Source: Campanula takesimana
Taxonomy: Eukaryota; Streptophyta; Magnoliopsida; Asterales; Campanulaceae
Assembly (NCBI GenBank): GCA_026119855.1
Contig: JAOWBW010000380.1
Coordinates: 1 to 64,000 of the forward strand
Length of the DNA: 64,000 nucleotides
Direction: 5' to 3'
The notes beneath the pieces are model-generated. The model saw nothing but the letters and a program-made list of their open reading frames with translations, searched no databases and had not been told where the DNA came from. How positions within the stretch are numbered: position 1 is the first letter of the stretch; the number at the start of each line of letters is the position of its first letter. Of this stretch, positions 10,690 through 21,164 are shown one piece after another. A program made the translations under genes and the position numbers.

Positions 10690-11453
10690 GGCATCTCTAA
10701 TGGGTGGTACGTAATAAGCCCATAGGTATCAAAATCAAATTTTGATACTTATAATCACTATTTACAAAGTATCAACTTAACATCTCCAATGGTAGGTATC
10801 AAAATCAAAATTTAATACTTATGAAAAAACACTAGCATCTTTAATACTCCCTCCGTCCCGGAGTAAGAGTCATACCCCTCATTTGCACGCTTATTAATAA
10901 ATATTGGAAGTGATGTAATTGTTGTAAGTGTAAAAGTAAAGTAGGAGAGAGAATGGGTGGGAGAGAATAGTGAATTGATTGGTGTTGTGAGTATAAAAGT
11001 AAAATAGGAGAGAGAATGAGTGGGGTGAATAGTAAAGATTCTTTGCCATTTTAAGAATAGAACTCTTACTCTGAAACGGATGGAGTAATTAGTATCAAAT
11101 TAATGACTCAATTTCTTATTCTCATATTATTAATTTTATTTCATATTTAAAATGTTTTTTATAATTTAATATTTATAATAATTAAATATAAATAATTTTA
11201 AATAATAATTAAATAAAAAGTAAATTTGGATAAAAAATAACTTATTTATTTTGACACATAGATTTACCAATAACAAAATAAAAAGATAAATAAATTTGGT
11301 GTGGTACTAAGGAAGGTAGCAAATTTGCTACCTTCCTTAGGACCCCATCAAATTTTGGTACCTTCTTGGTTTACCATTGGAGATGCTAATACCATGAGGT
11401 AGGTATCAAAATTTGATTTTGATACCTACCATTGGATACCATTGGAGTTGCCC
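10690..11453. mobile_element. Tourist/PIF-Harbinger-like MITE carrying a nested Stowaway MITE
   Basis: Ends are GGCATCTCTAATGG and CCATTGGAGTTGCCC, inverted copies of each other, flanked on both sides by TAA (10687-10689 and 11454-11456), the typical 3-bp TWA duplication of PIF/Harbinger elements. The subterminal word GGTATCAAAATCAAA is repeated several times near each end. The interior is AT-rich, with no reading frame. Confidence 0.75.
10845..11087. mobile_element. Stowaway MITE nested in the Harbinger-like MITE
   Basis: TACTCCCTCCGTCCCGGAGT at the left pairs with ACTCTGAAACGGATGGAGTA at the right, with TA borders. Internally it resembles the MITE at 39306-39575 (ACCCCTCATTTRCACGCTTA), so both belong to one family. 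Confidence 0.85.
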
Positions 11454-11656
11454 TAACAATACATGCCATTAAATTCCATACGTAGCCATTAGTGGGCCAA
11501 CGCGGTGGTAACACAAGTGGAAAGGAAAGAGCCACGTCCAGTATAGGAATGAACGGGGGTAATAATATGAAGTGATTGTATTATTGTAGAACGGGAGCTT
11601 GTGTCTCTTATTACAATCACAAGAGTTGCAATTAAATAAAGAACTACAAGGGACAT
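11454..11656. other. Short AT-rich spacer, no gene
   Basis: Between the Harbinger-like MITE and the decayed Copia pol. Positions 11550-11640 could be the end of an LTR, but I could not match it to another copy. Confidence 0.3.
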
Positions 11657-12150
11657 TTAAATGAAAAAAAAATTGCTAAGATGGCGTAAAATTATAGGAG
11701 ATGGGTGCCCTAATCTATGATGCCATGTTGTGGTGGTGGAGACTGACGCAGAGTTGACTACTGTAGGAGAACGAACAGCAGAAGGGGTGGGAAGCCATTC
11801 GTAGACGCCAGATCTAGATGTTCCTTGAAGAAGAATTTTTCCCGTGAGACGATCCTTCACATAAAAGGAGTCAGATAAGAAAGTGATTGTGGCATTATTA
11901 TCATGACAAAATTTGGAAATAGAGATAATGTTACGAGAGACATTAGGAACATGCAAGACATGATTAAGATGAAAACAATATGAGGATGTAGAGAGAGAAG
12001 TAGAACCAATGTGAGAGATGGGTAGTCCCTAGCCATCGCCAATGAGTAACTCGTCAGTGCCATATTATAGGGAGAGTGGAGGGCAAGGTTGTTGAGGTCA
12101 TGAGTGACATGATGTGTGGATGCGCTGTCTAGGAGCCAACTGGGAGTAGG
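11657..12150 (-). pseudogene. Copia protease and GAG-pre-integrase, truncated
   Basis: On the minus strand a frame near 12140 reads WLLDSASTHHVTHDLNNLAL, the Copia protease active-site block (DSA/G). A frame change follows, and then MHVPNVSRNIISISKFCHD with the closing block WHHRLGHPSPIILRHLSN of the GAG-pre-integrase domain. The coding sequence stops abruptly at about 11668 in a T-rich run, so integrase, RT and RNase H are missing. This is the 3'-truncated end of the Copia remnant that starts with the gag at 13237. Confidence 0.82.
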
Positions 12151-12221
12151 ATTGTGGCTAGTTGTGGCAGCATAGGCTCTGGGTGTGGAGGTGTTTTGGG
12201 GCGGCCGAGTGTTGTTTTGGT

Positions 12222-12610
12222 TCAGGCGGTAGGGGTGAGTGCTTGTTTGGGTTTGTTGGGGAAAGGTTGCATTGGGATATTTTTGGCGGAATCGTGGGCA
12301 TTGATTGAGATAGTGGCCAAAGTTTCTACACCACTGACAGCGGCCTTTGTAGTTGCTTTGGGGGGGGTGTCATAGTTTGTGAAGTTGTTGTTGTTATTGC
12401 CGACAGTGGGTGAGGAGGCGGGAGGATTGGAGTGGGTGTTTTTGGGTGTGCGATTTGGGGTGGGTTTGTGAGTGTAGTGAACAGAGGCTAGGAAGGTGAT
12501 GGGAGGGAGTGGATTTGCGCTTGAGAGTAAGTTCTCGATTGAGAAGTTTCTCATGTAGTTCATCAAAGGATATTGGAGTTTCACGGCTTTGTACGGCTTG
12601 AACTACACTG
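12222..12610 (-). pseudogene. Copia gag C-terminal part with CCHC knuckle, frameshifted
   Basis: At about 12285-12350 the minus strand encodes CQWCRNFGHYLNQC, a C-x2-C-x4-H-x4-C zinc knuckle, in a frame different from the open stretch 12222-12584. The sequence upstream of the knuckle is low complexity, rich in Asn, Thr and Pro. It connects the gag N-terminal ORF (12611-13237) with the protease region; both links need a frame change. Confidence 0.78.
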
Positions 12611-13237
12611 TCAAAATCGGGGGTCATTCAACTGGTCAAGGATCCGTTCCACGATATCTTCGGGATCAAGAGGCCTACCAAGAGAAGCAAGTTGATTGGA
12701 GCAGGATTTGATGTCCTGCATGTATTCTGTTATGGGACGAGGACCCTTCGTAATATTGCGAATGTGATCCTTGATTTGTTTGACATGGCTGCGAGAAGTA
12801 CTGGCATAGGTTTTTGCTAGGGTAATCCAAGCTTCATGAGTTGTTTTGCATTGGGAGATTAGAGTGACTAGAGGTGGGGATAGGGTTCCTGCAAGTGCAC
12901 CGAGGAGTAGTTTATCCTGACGAAACCATGTAATATACGCAGGATTGTCAACGGTGGTGGCGGTTTGTTTGGGTGGGGTTAGTGGTGTTTCGGTGGTTGT
13001 GGTGGTGGAGGTGGCGGAGTCGGTGGTGGTGGTGGTTTCGGTGATTGTGGTTGGTGGTATAGGTTTAGAGCCATCAAAATAGTGAAATAAGGCATACCCA
13101 AGTAGGGTCGCTTCTATTTGGATCTTCCATGGTATGTAGTTGGTGGGTGTAAGTTGAAGAATATGGGAGAGATTGACCACGACAAGGGGTCTGTTGGGCT
13201 CAGCAGGGTTGGGGAGTTGGTGATCGGCGGCGGCCAT
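12611..13237 (-). pseudogene. Copia-like gag N-terminal domain
   Basis: Starts with ATG (MAAADHQLPNPAEPNRPLVV) and contains the Copia-like N-terminal signature LTPTNYIPWKIQIEATLLGY, AYITWFRQDKLLLGALAGT, HEAWITLAKTYASTSRSHVK and KGPRPITEYMQDIKSCSNQL (retrotran_gag_2/UBN2 family). A Thr-rich low-complexity insert lies at about residues 60-90. Gag would build the particle and bind RNA. The frame is 208 codons and breaks before the zinc knuckle. It resembles the fragment at 7611-8012. Confidence 0.88.
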
Positions 13238-13311
13238 CTAGGTCTGTGGTGGTGGTTGTGCCGTGTTTAGGGGAGGAGAAAAAAAAATCGGATCTAGCTC
13301 TGGTTATCATA

Positions 13312-13552
13312 TACTCCCTCCGTCCCGCTTGAAATTTCAAAACTAGTCAACTTAAGGTCGTTTTGACCAACACTTAATAGAAATATTTATGACCCGAATA
13401 AAAATTTTAAAATTGTATAATGATCACCATTAAAAATCCTCTCAATAACAATTTTAAAATTTTTATTTGGAACATAAATATTTCTATAAAGTGTTGGTCA
13501 AAACGACCCTAAGTTGACCAGTTTTGCAATTTCAAGCGGGCCGGAGGGAGTA
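13312..13552. mobile_element. Stowaway MITE with long terminal inverted repeats
   Basis: Nearly the whole element is an inverted repeat. The left arm begins TACTCCCTCCGTCCCGCTTG and the right arm ends in its complement (CAAGCGGGCCGGAGGGAGTA). Homology of the arms extends more than 80 bases each side, past the shared word GTTTTGACCAACACTT. TA at both borders. It landed between the decayed primer site (near 13296-13308) and the LTR of the Copia remnant. Confidence 0.9.
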
Positions 13553-13732
13553 GAATTTAGGTAAAAAAAACAAATCAAATTGTATTGATATCATAATTCA
13601 ATATATATACACAAGAGTCCTGACTTGTACTCTAAGTAAAGGAAATAGAAAAGGAAATAGAATCCTGCTGAAACTAAGTAGAAAAGATAAACTAGGAAAG
13701 AAAGATCACAATGAATCTTCATCCGTTATCAA
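13553..13732 (-). repeat. Probable 5' LTR of the Copia gag remnant
   Basis: Lies directly upstream (minus strand) of the primer-site relic GCTCTGGTTATCA and gag. Its minus-strand start TGATAACGGATGAAG is plausible for an LTR, and it is AT-rich with TATATATA near 13600. No second LTR copy is visible, so the borders are approximate. Confidence 0.5.
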
Positions 13733-15141
13733 TTTCTACTTCTGTGATTTAAAGCCCCCAATTTTGACCAACCTTCTTAGATTTCTACACTTTGCCTACC
13801 ACAAAATGAGTAGAAAAAAGTTGGCAGCAAGACTTCTATTCAACTGATACCGACTTGTCACTCGTAAATTAGAACTTGTTACCATGCTTTCATACTTACG
13901 CAAAAATCATATTTTGGTCATTGAACTTTTGCTGAGTTTCAAATGTTTATATTTTTTTCAATGTGATCACTCCGTCAATATTATCACTATAAACGTAACT
14001 AAAGTTTGACTTTTGACCTCACATAATTAACCCCGTTATATTTTTTAACATTTTGTTACTCTGTATTATATGGAAGCCCATTTTCACAAACAATCAATTC
14101 TCTACATCAAATTGAAGCTCTGAATTTCACATATTATTGAATTAGTCCCATTACGTTACCTCAATTTAGAAAGTTACGACGTTTAATGATGGCAACGAAT
14201 TCCAAACGAATTTCAGTTTAACAGAACAAAAATGAAATTCTAGGGTTGGTAAATTAAGTTTTTTTTTTTTTTTTTTTTAAATGACCACGGGAAAAGTTGG
14301 TTAAGTTGAACCTCATCGATTGAGTTTGTGAGATTGTTCTGACGAACATGAAGCTGAAAATCGTGGATGTTTTGGAAGGTAATATTGGTTCAGTCTTCTC
14401 CTTTCTTAGACAACGTCGGCTTCCTTGAATGACTTTATTCTCTCTCATGTGTTGGCAAGCTTTATGGCAATCTCCGTCGTAGCCATTGTTTCTGATCATA
14501 TTTGTCACATCGTAAAGTTTTCAGTCCACTGAAACGTGGGATTTGGAGCGAGTATTTGAAGATGCTTGCTTCAGTTGATTGGTTTTCTCCAAGTGTGCGT
14601 AAGTTGTGGCTAGCTGGCTGGAGGAGACGAGGGGAGGGGGAGTTCTGGATATGGGGTGTGAGGGGTAGGTGTGGTGAGAAGAAGGTAGTTTCATTAATGG
14701 GAGGGGGGGGGGGGTAGGTTGGGATTTTAGAGAGAGAAAGTGATAAATGATGGTTGTTGGTCATGATATTTTAATTTTTGTTGGCGGTAATGGTGGCTTT
14801 AGTGTTGGCACCAATGGTTGTGCGAATGAGTTTTCAAGTACAACAAAGTGTTAGTAATACAAAAGGGAGTTAATTATGTAAGGTCAAATATCTAACTTTT
14901 GTTACATTTTTAATGCATTTATTGATGTAATGATCACATTTAAAAAAGTGTAAAATCTTAATGATGTCATTTGTAAAAGACAAAGTTCAATGATCATATT
15001 AAAAATTGAGAAAAAAATCAGTGACCAAAATATAATTTTTGCCTTTAGATTTACTATGCAAATACTAGTACTAGGAAACAGTATTCCTTCATAGCTACTC
15101 AATTATTGTTGTGGGCTAGAGACATAACATGTGAACGCCAT
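13733..15141. other. Gene-poor stretch with NLP-flank relic and a broken exon-like piece
   Basis: Positions 13790-13880 match the 5' flanks of both NLP-like copies (words GAAAAAAGTTGGCAGCAAGACTT and TTGTCACTCGTAAATTA). At about 14400-14480 the minus strand reads MATTEIAIKLANT, stop, then IKSFKEADVV, stop, and may be a relic of a coding exon of unknown origin. There is a T tract at 14261-14278 and a G run at 14699-14714. Nothing else is recognised. Confidence 0.4.
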
Positions 15142-15595
15142 TAGGGATGACCAAAACCGGTTTCGGGCCCGGTTCCGGTTCGGAACCGCCGGTTCCGGTT
15201 CAACATATATGTGACCCTGAACCGGCCCGCCCTTACCCCGGTTCCGGTTCCGGTCATCACAATCCGGTTCCGGTCCGGTTCCGGTTCAGTCCACGCTACC
15301 TTTTTTTATTTTTTTTTATCATACAATAATGAATAAACATGTTAAAATTTATTAAAAGACAAGAGATTTTTATTTTATAATACACTAATGAATAAACATG
15401 TTAAAATTTATTGAAAAATAAGGGATTTTTATTTTTTTTAATGGAAATGCCGATCCGGTTCCGGTCCGGTTCCAGTTCGCCATTATGTGACCCTGAACCG
15501 GCCCGCGCTTACCACGGTTCCGGTTACTCCGGTTCCGGTTTACTCCCCGGTTTGCTCCGGTTCCGGGCTTTTCCGATCCGGTTTGGCCATCCCTA
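15142..15595. mobile_element. Non-autonomous hAT element, CCGGTTCC-rich (copy A)
   Basis: Starts TAGGGATGACC and ends GGCCATCCCTA, inverted, flanked by a perfect 8-bp duplication AACGCCAT (15134-15141 and 15596-15603). The subterminal regions are packed with CCGGTTCC words. The middle holds two diverged copies of an AT-rich unit of about 70 bases (AATGAATAAACATGTTAAAA). No transposase. The length is 454 bp. Confidence 0.93.
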
Positions 15596-15670
15596 AACGC
15601 CATATGATCTTGTACCTTGAAAACTACTTTATTGAAAATGAAGTGATAGGACACACAATAACAAAAAACA

Positions 15671-16377
15671 TGCTCCCTCTGTTAGGGATGACCGTTCCGG
15701 TTTCGGTTCGGAACCGCCGGTTCCGGTTCGTCATTTATGTGAACCTTAACCGGTCTTTGGTTACACCGGTTCCGGTTCCGGTCATCACAATCCGGTTCCG
15801 GTTCGGTTTCACACTACATTTTTTTTATTTTTTTTTTCATACAATAATGAATAAATAGGTTAAAATTTATTGAAAAACAAGGGATTTTTTTATTATCATA
15901 CAATAATGAATAAACATGTTAAAATTTATTGAAAAACAAGTGATTTTTTTTTTTAATGGAAACGCCGGTCCGGTTCCGGTTCCGGTTCGCCATTTATGTG
16001 AACCTTAACCGGCCCTTGGTTACACCGGTTCCGGTTAACTCGCCGGTTCGGTCCGGTTCCGGTCCGGTTTTCCGGTTCTGATCCGGTTCCGGGCCGGTTT
16101 GGTCATCCCTACCCTCCGTCCCTCTTTAATTTGCAAAAAATGAGTTCAACACATTAATTACGGAAAAAGTGAAAAAAGTTGTGTGTTATGAGTGTAGATG
16201 GTTGGGTAGGAGAGAGAAAGTGAGATAGAAAATAGTTAGTAGATAGTTGTTGTGAGTATGACAAGTAGGTCTCACCATTTTAAAAGTATTAAAGCATTTC
16301 CATTTTAGGATTTCGTAAGTTAAAGTGGGACAACCAAATGGGTAATTTTTGTAGATTAAAGAGGGACGGAGGGAGTA
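15671..16377. mobile_element. Stowaway MITE split by a hAT insertion
   Basis: The left TIR stub is TGCTCCCTCTGT (15671-15682). The element resumes after the hAT copy with CCCTCCGTCCCTCTTTAA (16112 on) and ends GAGGGACGGAGGGAGTA at 16377. The right half matches the fragment at 10022-10101. Without the insert it is about 270 bp. Confidence 0.85.
15683..16111. mobile_element. Non-autonomous hAT element, CCGGTTCC-rich (copy B)
   Basis: TAGGGATGACC at the left and GGTCATCCCTA at the right. Flanking octamers CCCTCTGT and CCCTCCGT differ by one base, so it is a slightly decayed 8-bp target duplication inside the terminal repeat of a Stowaway MITE. Same internal AT-rich tandem unit as copies A and D. 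Length 429 bp. Confidence 0.92.
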
Positions 16378-16696
16378 AACATTTACAGTACAGTTTACTT
16401 AAAATTAGAATGAATTAAAAGTGCATAATATAAGGGGTACAAAAAAATCACAAAATCTTGCTTACAAAATTTTAGATGTCTTATTAGTGTTTTTAATTAG
16501 AGTAGCGGGTCCATTATTAATTCAACCAATAAAATATTATCTCATTTTGTGAGCATGATTTTGTAACCTTATTTTGTGCCCCTAGCATTGCTCAATAAAA
16601 TATTATTTTTATCTCTCTTAACATTTATTGTAACAGAGTCATATATGATTATAATTTTCTATATAAATGAATGTAACATTTTTATTTAGTAAATGT

Positions 16697-17002
16697 TACT
16701 CCCTTCATCCCGGTTTAAGGTTCTTATTTTGATTTTGCACGCTTATTAAAAAATTAAGGAATCAAGGCAAAACATGAGTCAAGAATAGTAGTGGGTGGTG
16801 GATATAATTGCCTGTTTATAAGCAAGTGAGTGAAAAGTAGATTGGTAAGTGATGGACTTTTTGTAATATATGAACTTTATGGTGATGAGAATATACAAAA
16901 ACTATTCATCCTTTGCCATTTAAAGAATAAAGCAATTAAAAATTTTAAATTGGGATATACGAAAATGGAAAGTAAGAACCTTAAACTGGGATGGAGTGAG
17001 TA
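16697..17002. mobile_element. Stowaway-type MITE
   Basis: Left TACTCCCTTCATCCCGGTTT and right AAACTGGGATGGAGTGAGTA are inverted copies with TA borders. Internal words (AAGGTTCTTATTTTGA; AAGTAAGAACCTTAAA) are shared with the degenerate MITE at 10257-10480. The 318 bases before it (16378-16696) are AT-rich and show nothing. Confidence 0.82.
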
Positions 17003-17905
17003 CTTTTCTCTTTGAAAAAGAGTAAAAATTCATGTATGTAATCAGGTTTGCATTTCAAATGAATGTAAAACCCTAGAAAAGTGTTACAATTGAAAAAAAA
17101 AGGTTACATTCATTATAATAAAATATAACATTAGTTTAGTTGTAAATCTTATGTTATCTTTAATCTATTTCAGCAAAATTGTAGTACATTTTTGAGAAAA
17201 AAAAAAGTGTTACATATGAGAAAAAAGTGTTACATTTATTAATAAAAAATGTTACTTTTGCTGGAAAGCTAAAATTGGCATTGAAAAAAAAAAGTTGGAG
17301 GGAAAAAAAAACTAAAAAAAATTGGCTTGACTCAGCGGCTCGGCTGCGATGTGAGACGGTCTCCCAGAAGTCCGCACTTTTCCTTTTTGCTTTATTTATT
17401 ATAGTTAGTCGTTTTTTGCTACCCCCATTATAACACATGCTTTAATGCAGTAGATTAAAGGAAGCTACTCTTTCCGTTCTTAAATGAATTTTCAATTTTT
17501 ATTTTAAAGAACATTATGAATTTATTTACTTTTCATACAACTAGTGGACTAACCGTGCTTCACACGGTAAGGGAAGAATAGGAAGTCACTTGGAAACTTT
17601 GGAGAAATTCTAGGTGAATGCTTCCATAAGAGGGAGAGCAGGGGAAATAATTGTTCCATCTCAAACAATTCCAGCAGAAATATGAACTATTTCACAAATA
17701 AAAGAATTCCCTCATAATCTAGCAACAAGTATTATTTTTATTTTTTTCAAAAATCAAAAGTACTGAATGTCATATGGGTGATGATATGAACTAAAATGAA
17801 ATAATTACAACAACGACAACAGCAAAAATCTAGCTTTGATCCAACACCTTCACATTGTGTTGCAAGATGCCCAAAAGATGAAATACAACAACGACAACAG
17901 CAAAC
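17003..17905. other. AT-rich stretch with a Helitron-like 3' end
   Basis: No gene is seen. On the minus strand, a 5-bp-stem hairpin (CCGTG-loop-CACGG, 17553-17567) is followed 8 bases later by CTAG (17541-17544) and a flanking T. This is the 3'-end signature of plant Helitrons (hairpin, then CTRR, then T). The Helitron body would extend to the right, but its TC start was not located. Confidence 0.45.
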
Positions 17906-17960
17906 TAGAGGTGTCCAATCCGGTTAACCGCCGGTTAACCGGTTATAACCGGCGGTTAGA

Positions 17961-18254
17961 AATGTAACATTGAACCAACCGGAACCGGCCCGGCTAACCG
18001 GATATAACGGTTAAGGTTAGGCGGTTAACCGGTTAACCGGTTAACCCGGTTAAACCGGTTAAACCGCCTAATTTTTAACCTTTTTTTTTTTTTAAAAAAA
18101 AACTGAAAATGTAACATAGAACCAACCGGAACCGCCCCGGCTAACCGGATATAACGGTTAAGGTTAGGCGGTTAACCGGTTAACCGGTTAACCCGGTTCA
18201 ACCGGTTAAACCGCCTAATTTGTAACCTTTTTTTTTTTTAAAAAAAAACTGAAA
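17961..18254. repeat. 147-bp tandem duplication in the hAT left end
   Basis: Two copies (17961-18107 and 18108-18254) start AATGTAACAT and contain ACCAACCGGAACCG, the CCGGTTAACC array and an A/T homopolymer junction. It doubles the number of putative transposase-binding motifs on this side. Confidence 0.85.
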
Positions 18255-18930
18255 ATGTAAAAAAAGTGACTTGAAATCTGGAAATGTAACTGAAAATGTC
18301 AAAAAACTAACGGAAAATTTGAATAAACTGGCTGAAAGTAACTGGAATCGTTAAAAATCTGACTGGAAATATGAAAATAACGAAAAAAGTAATAAACTTG
18401 GGGATGTTTGATTGTAAAATGCCTCCCCATAATAGTAAATTGTCCCACCCTCTCATTGTTTGAATTGGAAGCCATTTCGTTAGAAAGTTAACGAAAAAAG
18501 TAATAAACTTGGGGATGTTTGATTGTAGAGAAAGATTTATATTGTAGAGAAAGGGTTTGTGAGGTAGTAGTGTGAAAAAATAGTGAGGAGGGAGGGGGTA
18601 TTTATAGTTAAATTGATGGTAATAAACTTGTAAAATGTAATTATTTTTTTTCAAAAATCTTAAAAAATATGTTAGCATTTAAATTGAAACCCAAAAGATT
18701 TTTTTTGAGCCTTTTTCAAAAAATACTCAAGAAATATAGTGTATTTTTTTAAAAAAAGGGACGGTACCCTTAAATTTTATTAATTAAAATTAAAATTACA
18801 AAGAGGGGGACAACCAAACCTTGCCCTTTTATAATTAAGGGAGGACATAATGGAACCTTTACCTCAACTTAACTATTACAATGAAACTAAAATAAAACTA
18901 TTGTAAACATTAAAAAAATAAAAAAACTTT

Positions 18931-21156
18931 CTAATTGCCTTCCCCTTCGGAACTTCCCGTAGACCCTTCCAAGTCGTATTGATATCGTGGATCTTGTATA
19001 TCCTCTTCATAAGGCATATCTTGCTCTCTCTTTTCCGCTCTAATCCAATCACCAAGTAAGAGTTGATTTTCCAAATTATCAACCGTTAGTTGGGAACGTC
19101 TTGCATCCAAAACATTTCCTCCCACGCTAAATGCCGATTCGACCGCCACCGTTGAAGCGGGAGCGGCTAATACTTCTTTTGCAATTAAAGAGAGTATGGG
19201 ATAACTTTCATGCCTTTGTGTCCACCACCTCAAAACGTCAAATTTAGAATTATTTGAAGTGTTTTGTACATAATCAAAATTGGAGTTGAAATATAATTCC
19301 AACTCGTAAGGAATGGTAGAAGAAGAAGAAGAAGCCATTCTAGGACGTTTTGAGGAAAACAAGTCGTCAAAAAATCCATATGGATTGAAAGTGAGCCCAC
19401 CATCTTCTTGTGTAGCAAAATCTTGATTAGTATATGAGGGTTCTTGTTGTTGTTGATAAGGATTTCCATACTTTGCATTATACTCATTATAAAGAGTCAC
19501 CAAATCTTGTTTTGTATTTTGAACAATAATCGCCGGGCTTTCATGTACTCCGTCCCCATTTGGGTATAAATTCTCATAATAAAACTTTACTATCGCCTCT
19601 AGGTTGTCCAATGTAACACGGGGATCAAATAATTTTGCAACCAAAAATAGAGACGGAATAGTATCAAAATATTTTAGCCACTTTGCCCTCATTTCAATAA
19701 TGCTTGGGCCCAAAACGTCGCAACTTGCTAGCATGTTAAAACTTCGAACAATTGCACCACATTGCTCAAGTACCAAAAAAGAAGTTGGATAATAAACTCC
19801 CGACAAAGCCTCGGTAGCGGTAAAGAAAATCTTTAATAATTGGCATAAATTAATGCAAGCGTTCCAATGATAAGCAAATAAAGGGATGTCCGTACCCAAA
19901 TGAAGAAAAAATTCCATGAGAAGCTCTTTATACTCAAAACCATCCTTTAACATTGTATAGGTGGAATTCCACCTAGTCGGAACATCCATAGAAAAAAAAA
20001 TTTCATTTAAACCCTTACTTTTCAAAAAATTGATCCATTTTCTTGTAACTCTATTTTTTTTTGCAATAAAAACGAGAGCATCTCTAATGGGTTTAACATA
20101 TATATCCAACGCATCCAAACCGTCTTTAACACATAAATTAATTATATGACATAAACATCTTATATGAAAAAACTTACCCCCAAGTGACGGTTGACAAATA
20201 AGCTTCAACTCCGGTATACTAGCGGTATTAGCACTAGCGTTGTCGAATGAAATAGTGAATATTTTTTGAATAAGACCATACTTTGCCAAAACGCCGTGCA
20301 ACTTTCTACAAATATTTTCCGCGGAATGGGGTGGTTCAAAACTATCATATGCAATTAATCTTTTTTGGATAGTCCATGAATTATCTATCCAATGGCATGT
20401 AACACCCAAATAACTATTTCTAAGCCAATGATCACTCCAACCATCGGCACAAATTGAAACTCTATGATTTAATTTTGCTAAATCCTCAATTAATTTTAAT
20501 TTATATTCCGACACCACCATTTTAATATCGCGTACTAGAGTCGACCGTGGCACTTTATGACCGGATGGATTTAAAGAAAGTCTAATAAAATTTTGAAAAA
20601 AATCATCATCCGCAAAATTAAAAGGAAGCCCTTTAACACACACAAATTTGGCCAACTCTTTCCTATAAAAGATATCATTAAATTTAAATAATATCGAAGA
20701 CGTACCTTGGCCTTGACCTTGAGCAATTGGATTGAATTGTAATTGAGATTGATCGCCCTCAATCCCAAGTTTTTCGGGATGTTTTGATGACATATGCGCG
20801 TTCATTGACCCATACCCTCCACCCTTTTTAAAGCCGTACCATTTTGGACAATAGTTGCATTGCGCTTTGAAATGGATATGGTCATTGGGGTCAATTTGTA
20901 TTTTTTGGAAATGGATGGCAAAAATGTCGGATCTAGATTCTCGTGGTTGACGTTGTTGTGCTTGTCCTTGTCCGCGACTCCGACCACCTCGACCTCGGCC
21001 TCGGCCGCCTCTACCACTTTGACTTTCAAAAACATTTTCTTCCGTCCCTTGCTCATTTTGATTTTCAACAAAGGGTTCCTCAAAAAATTGATCAAAATCT
21101 TGGTTTTGGGAGGTAGAATCAACATGAGACTTGCCAAGATTTCGAGATGAAGACAT
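18931..21156 (-). CDS. hAT-family transposase, intact 741 aa (BED finger, DDE, dimerisation domain)
   Basis: It would excise and reinsert the surrounding element by cut-and-paste in the nucleus. Seen in the sequence: an Arg/Gly-rich N-terminus (residues 48-63); a BED-type zinc finger with C100, C103, H121 and H126; the hAT core with first catalytic Asp in SICADGWSD (D238); second in SFDNASAN (D305); CHIINLCVKDGL and PTRWNSTYTML blocks in the central helical region; and the C-terminal dimerisation domain with FDVLRWWTQRHESYP and third catalytic residue in STVAVESAFSVGG (E673). All three acidic residues of the DDE triad are present and the frame has no stop. The start is ATG at 21156, the first Met after the tandem-repeat leader. 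Length is normal for plant BED-hAT transposases (about 650-800 aa). Activity is not shown by sequence alone. Confidence 0.95.
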   Translation of the reverse strand: MSSSRNLGKSHVDSTSQNQDFDQFFEEPFVENQNEQGTEENVFESQSGRGGRGRGRGGRSRGQGQAQQRQPRESRSDIFAIHFQKIQIDPNDHIHFKAQCNYCPKWYGFKKGGGYGSMNAHMSSKHPEKLGIEGDQSQLQFNPIAQGQGQGTSSILFKFNDIFYRKELAKFVCVKGLPFNFADDDFFQNFIRLSLNPSGHKVPRSTLVRDIKMVVSEYKLKLIEDLAKLNHRVSICADGWSDHWLRNSYLGVTCHWIDNSWTIQKRLIAYDSFEPPHSAENICRKLHGVLAKYGLIQKIFTISFDNASANTASIPELKLICQPSLGGKFFHIRCLCHIINLCVKDGLDALDIYVKPIRDALVFIAKKNRVTRKWINFLKSKGLNEIFFSMDVPTRWNSTYTMLKDGFEYKELLMEFFLHLGTDIPLFAYHWNACINLCQLLKIFFTATEALSGVYYPTSFLVLEQCGAIVRSFNMLASCDVLGPSIIEMRAKWLKYFDTIPSLFLVAKLFDPRVTLDNLEAIVKFYYENLYPNGDGVHESPAIIVQNTKQDLVTLYNEYNAKYGNPYQQQQEPSYTNQDFATQEDGGLTFNPYGFFDDLFSSKRPRMASSSSSTIPYELELYFNSNFDYVQNTSNNSKFDVLRWWTQRHESYPILSLIAKEVLAAPASTVAVESAFSVGGNVLDARRSQLTVDNLENQLLLGDWIRAEKREQDMPYEEDIQDPRYQYDLEGSTGSSEGEGN

Positions 21157-21164
21157 TTTTTGAA

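Noticed and set aside
14462..14764. 100-codon minus-strand frame as a gene
   Set aside because: Low-complexity Pro/Ser-rich start, no family match; at most a relic of an exon.
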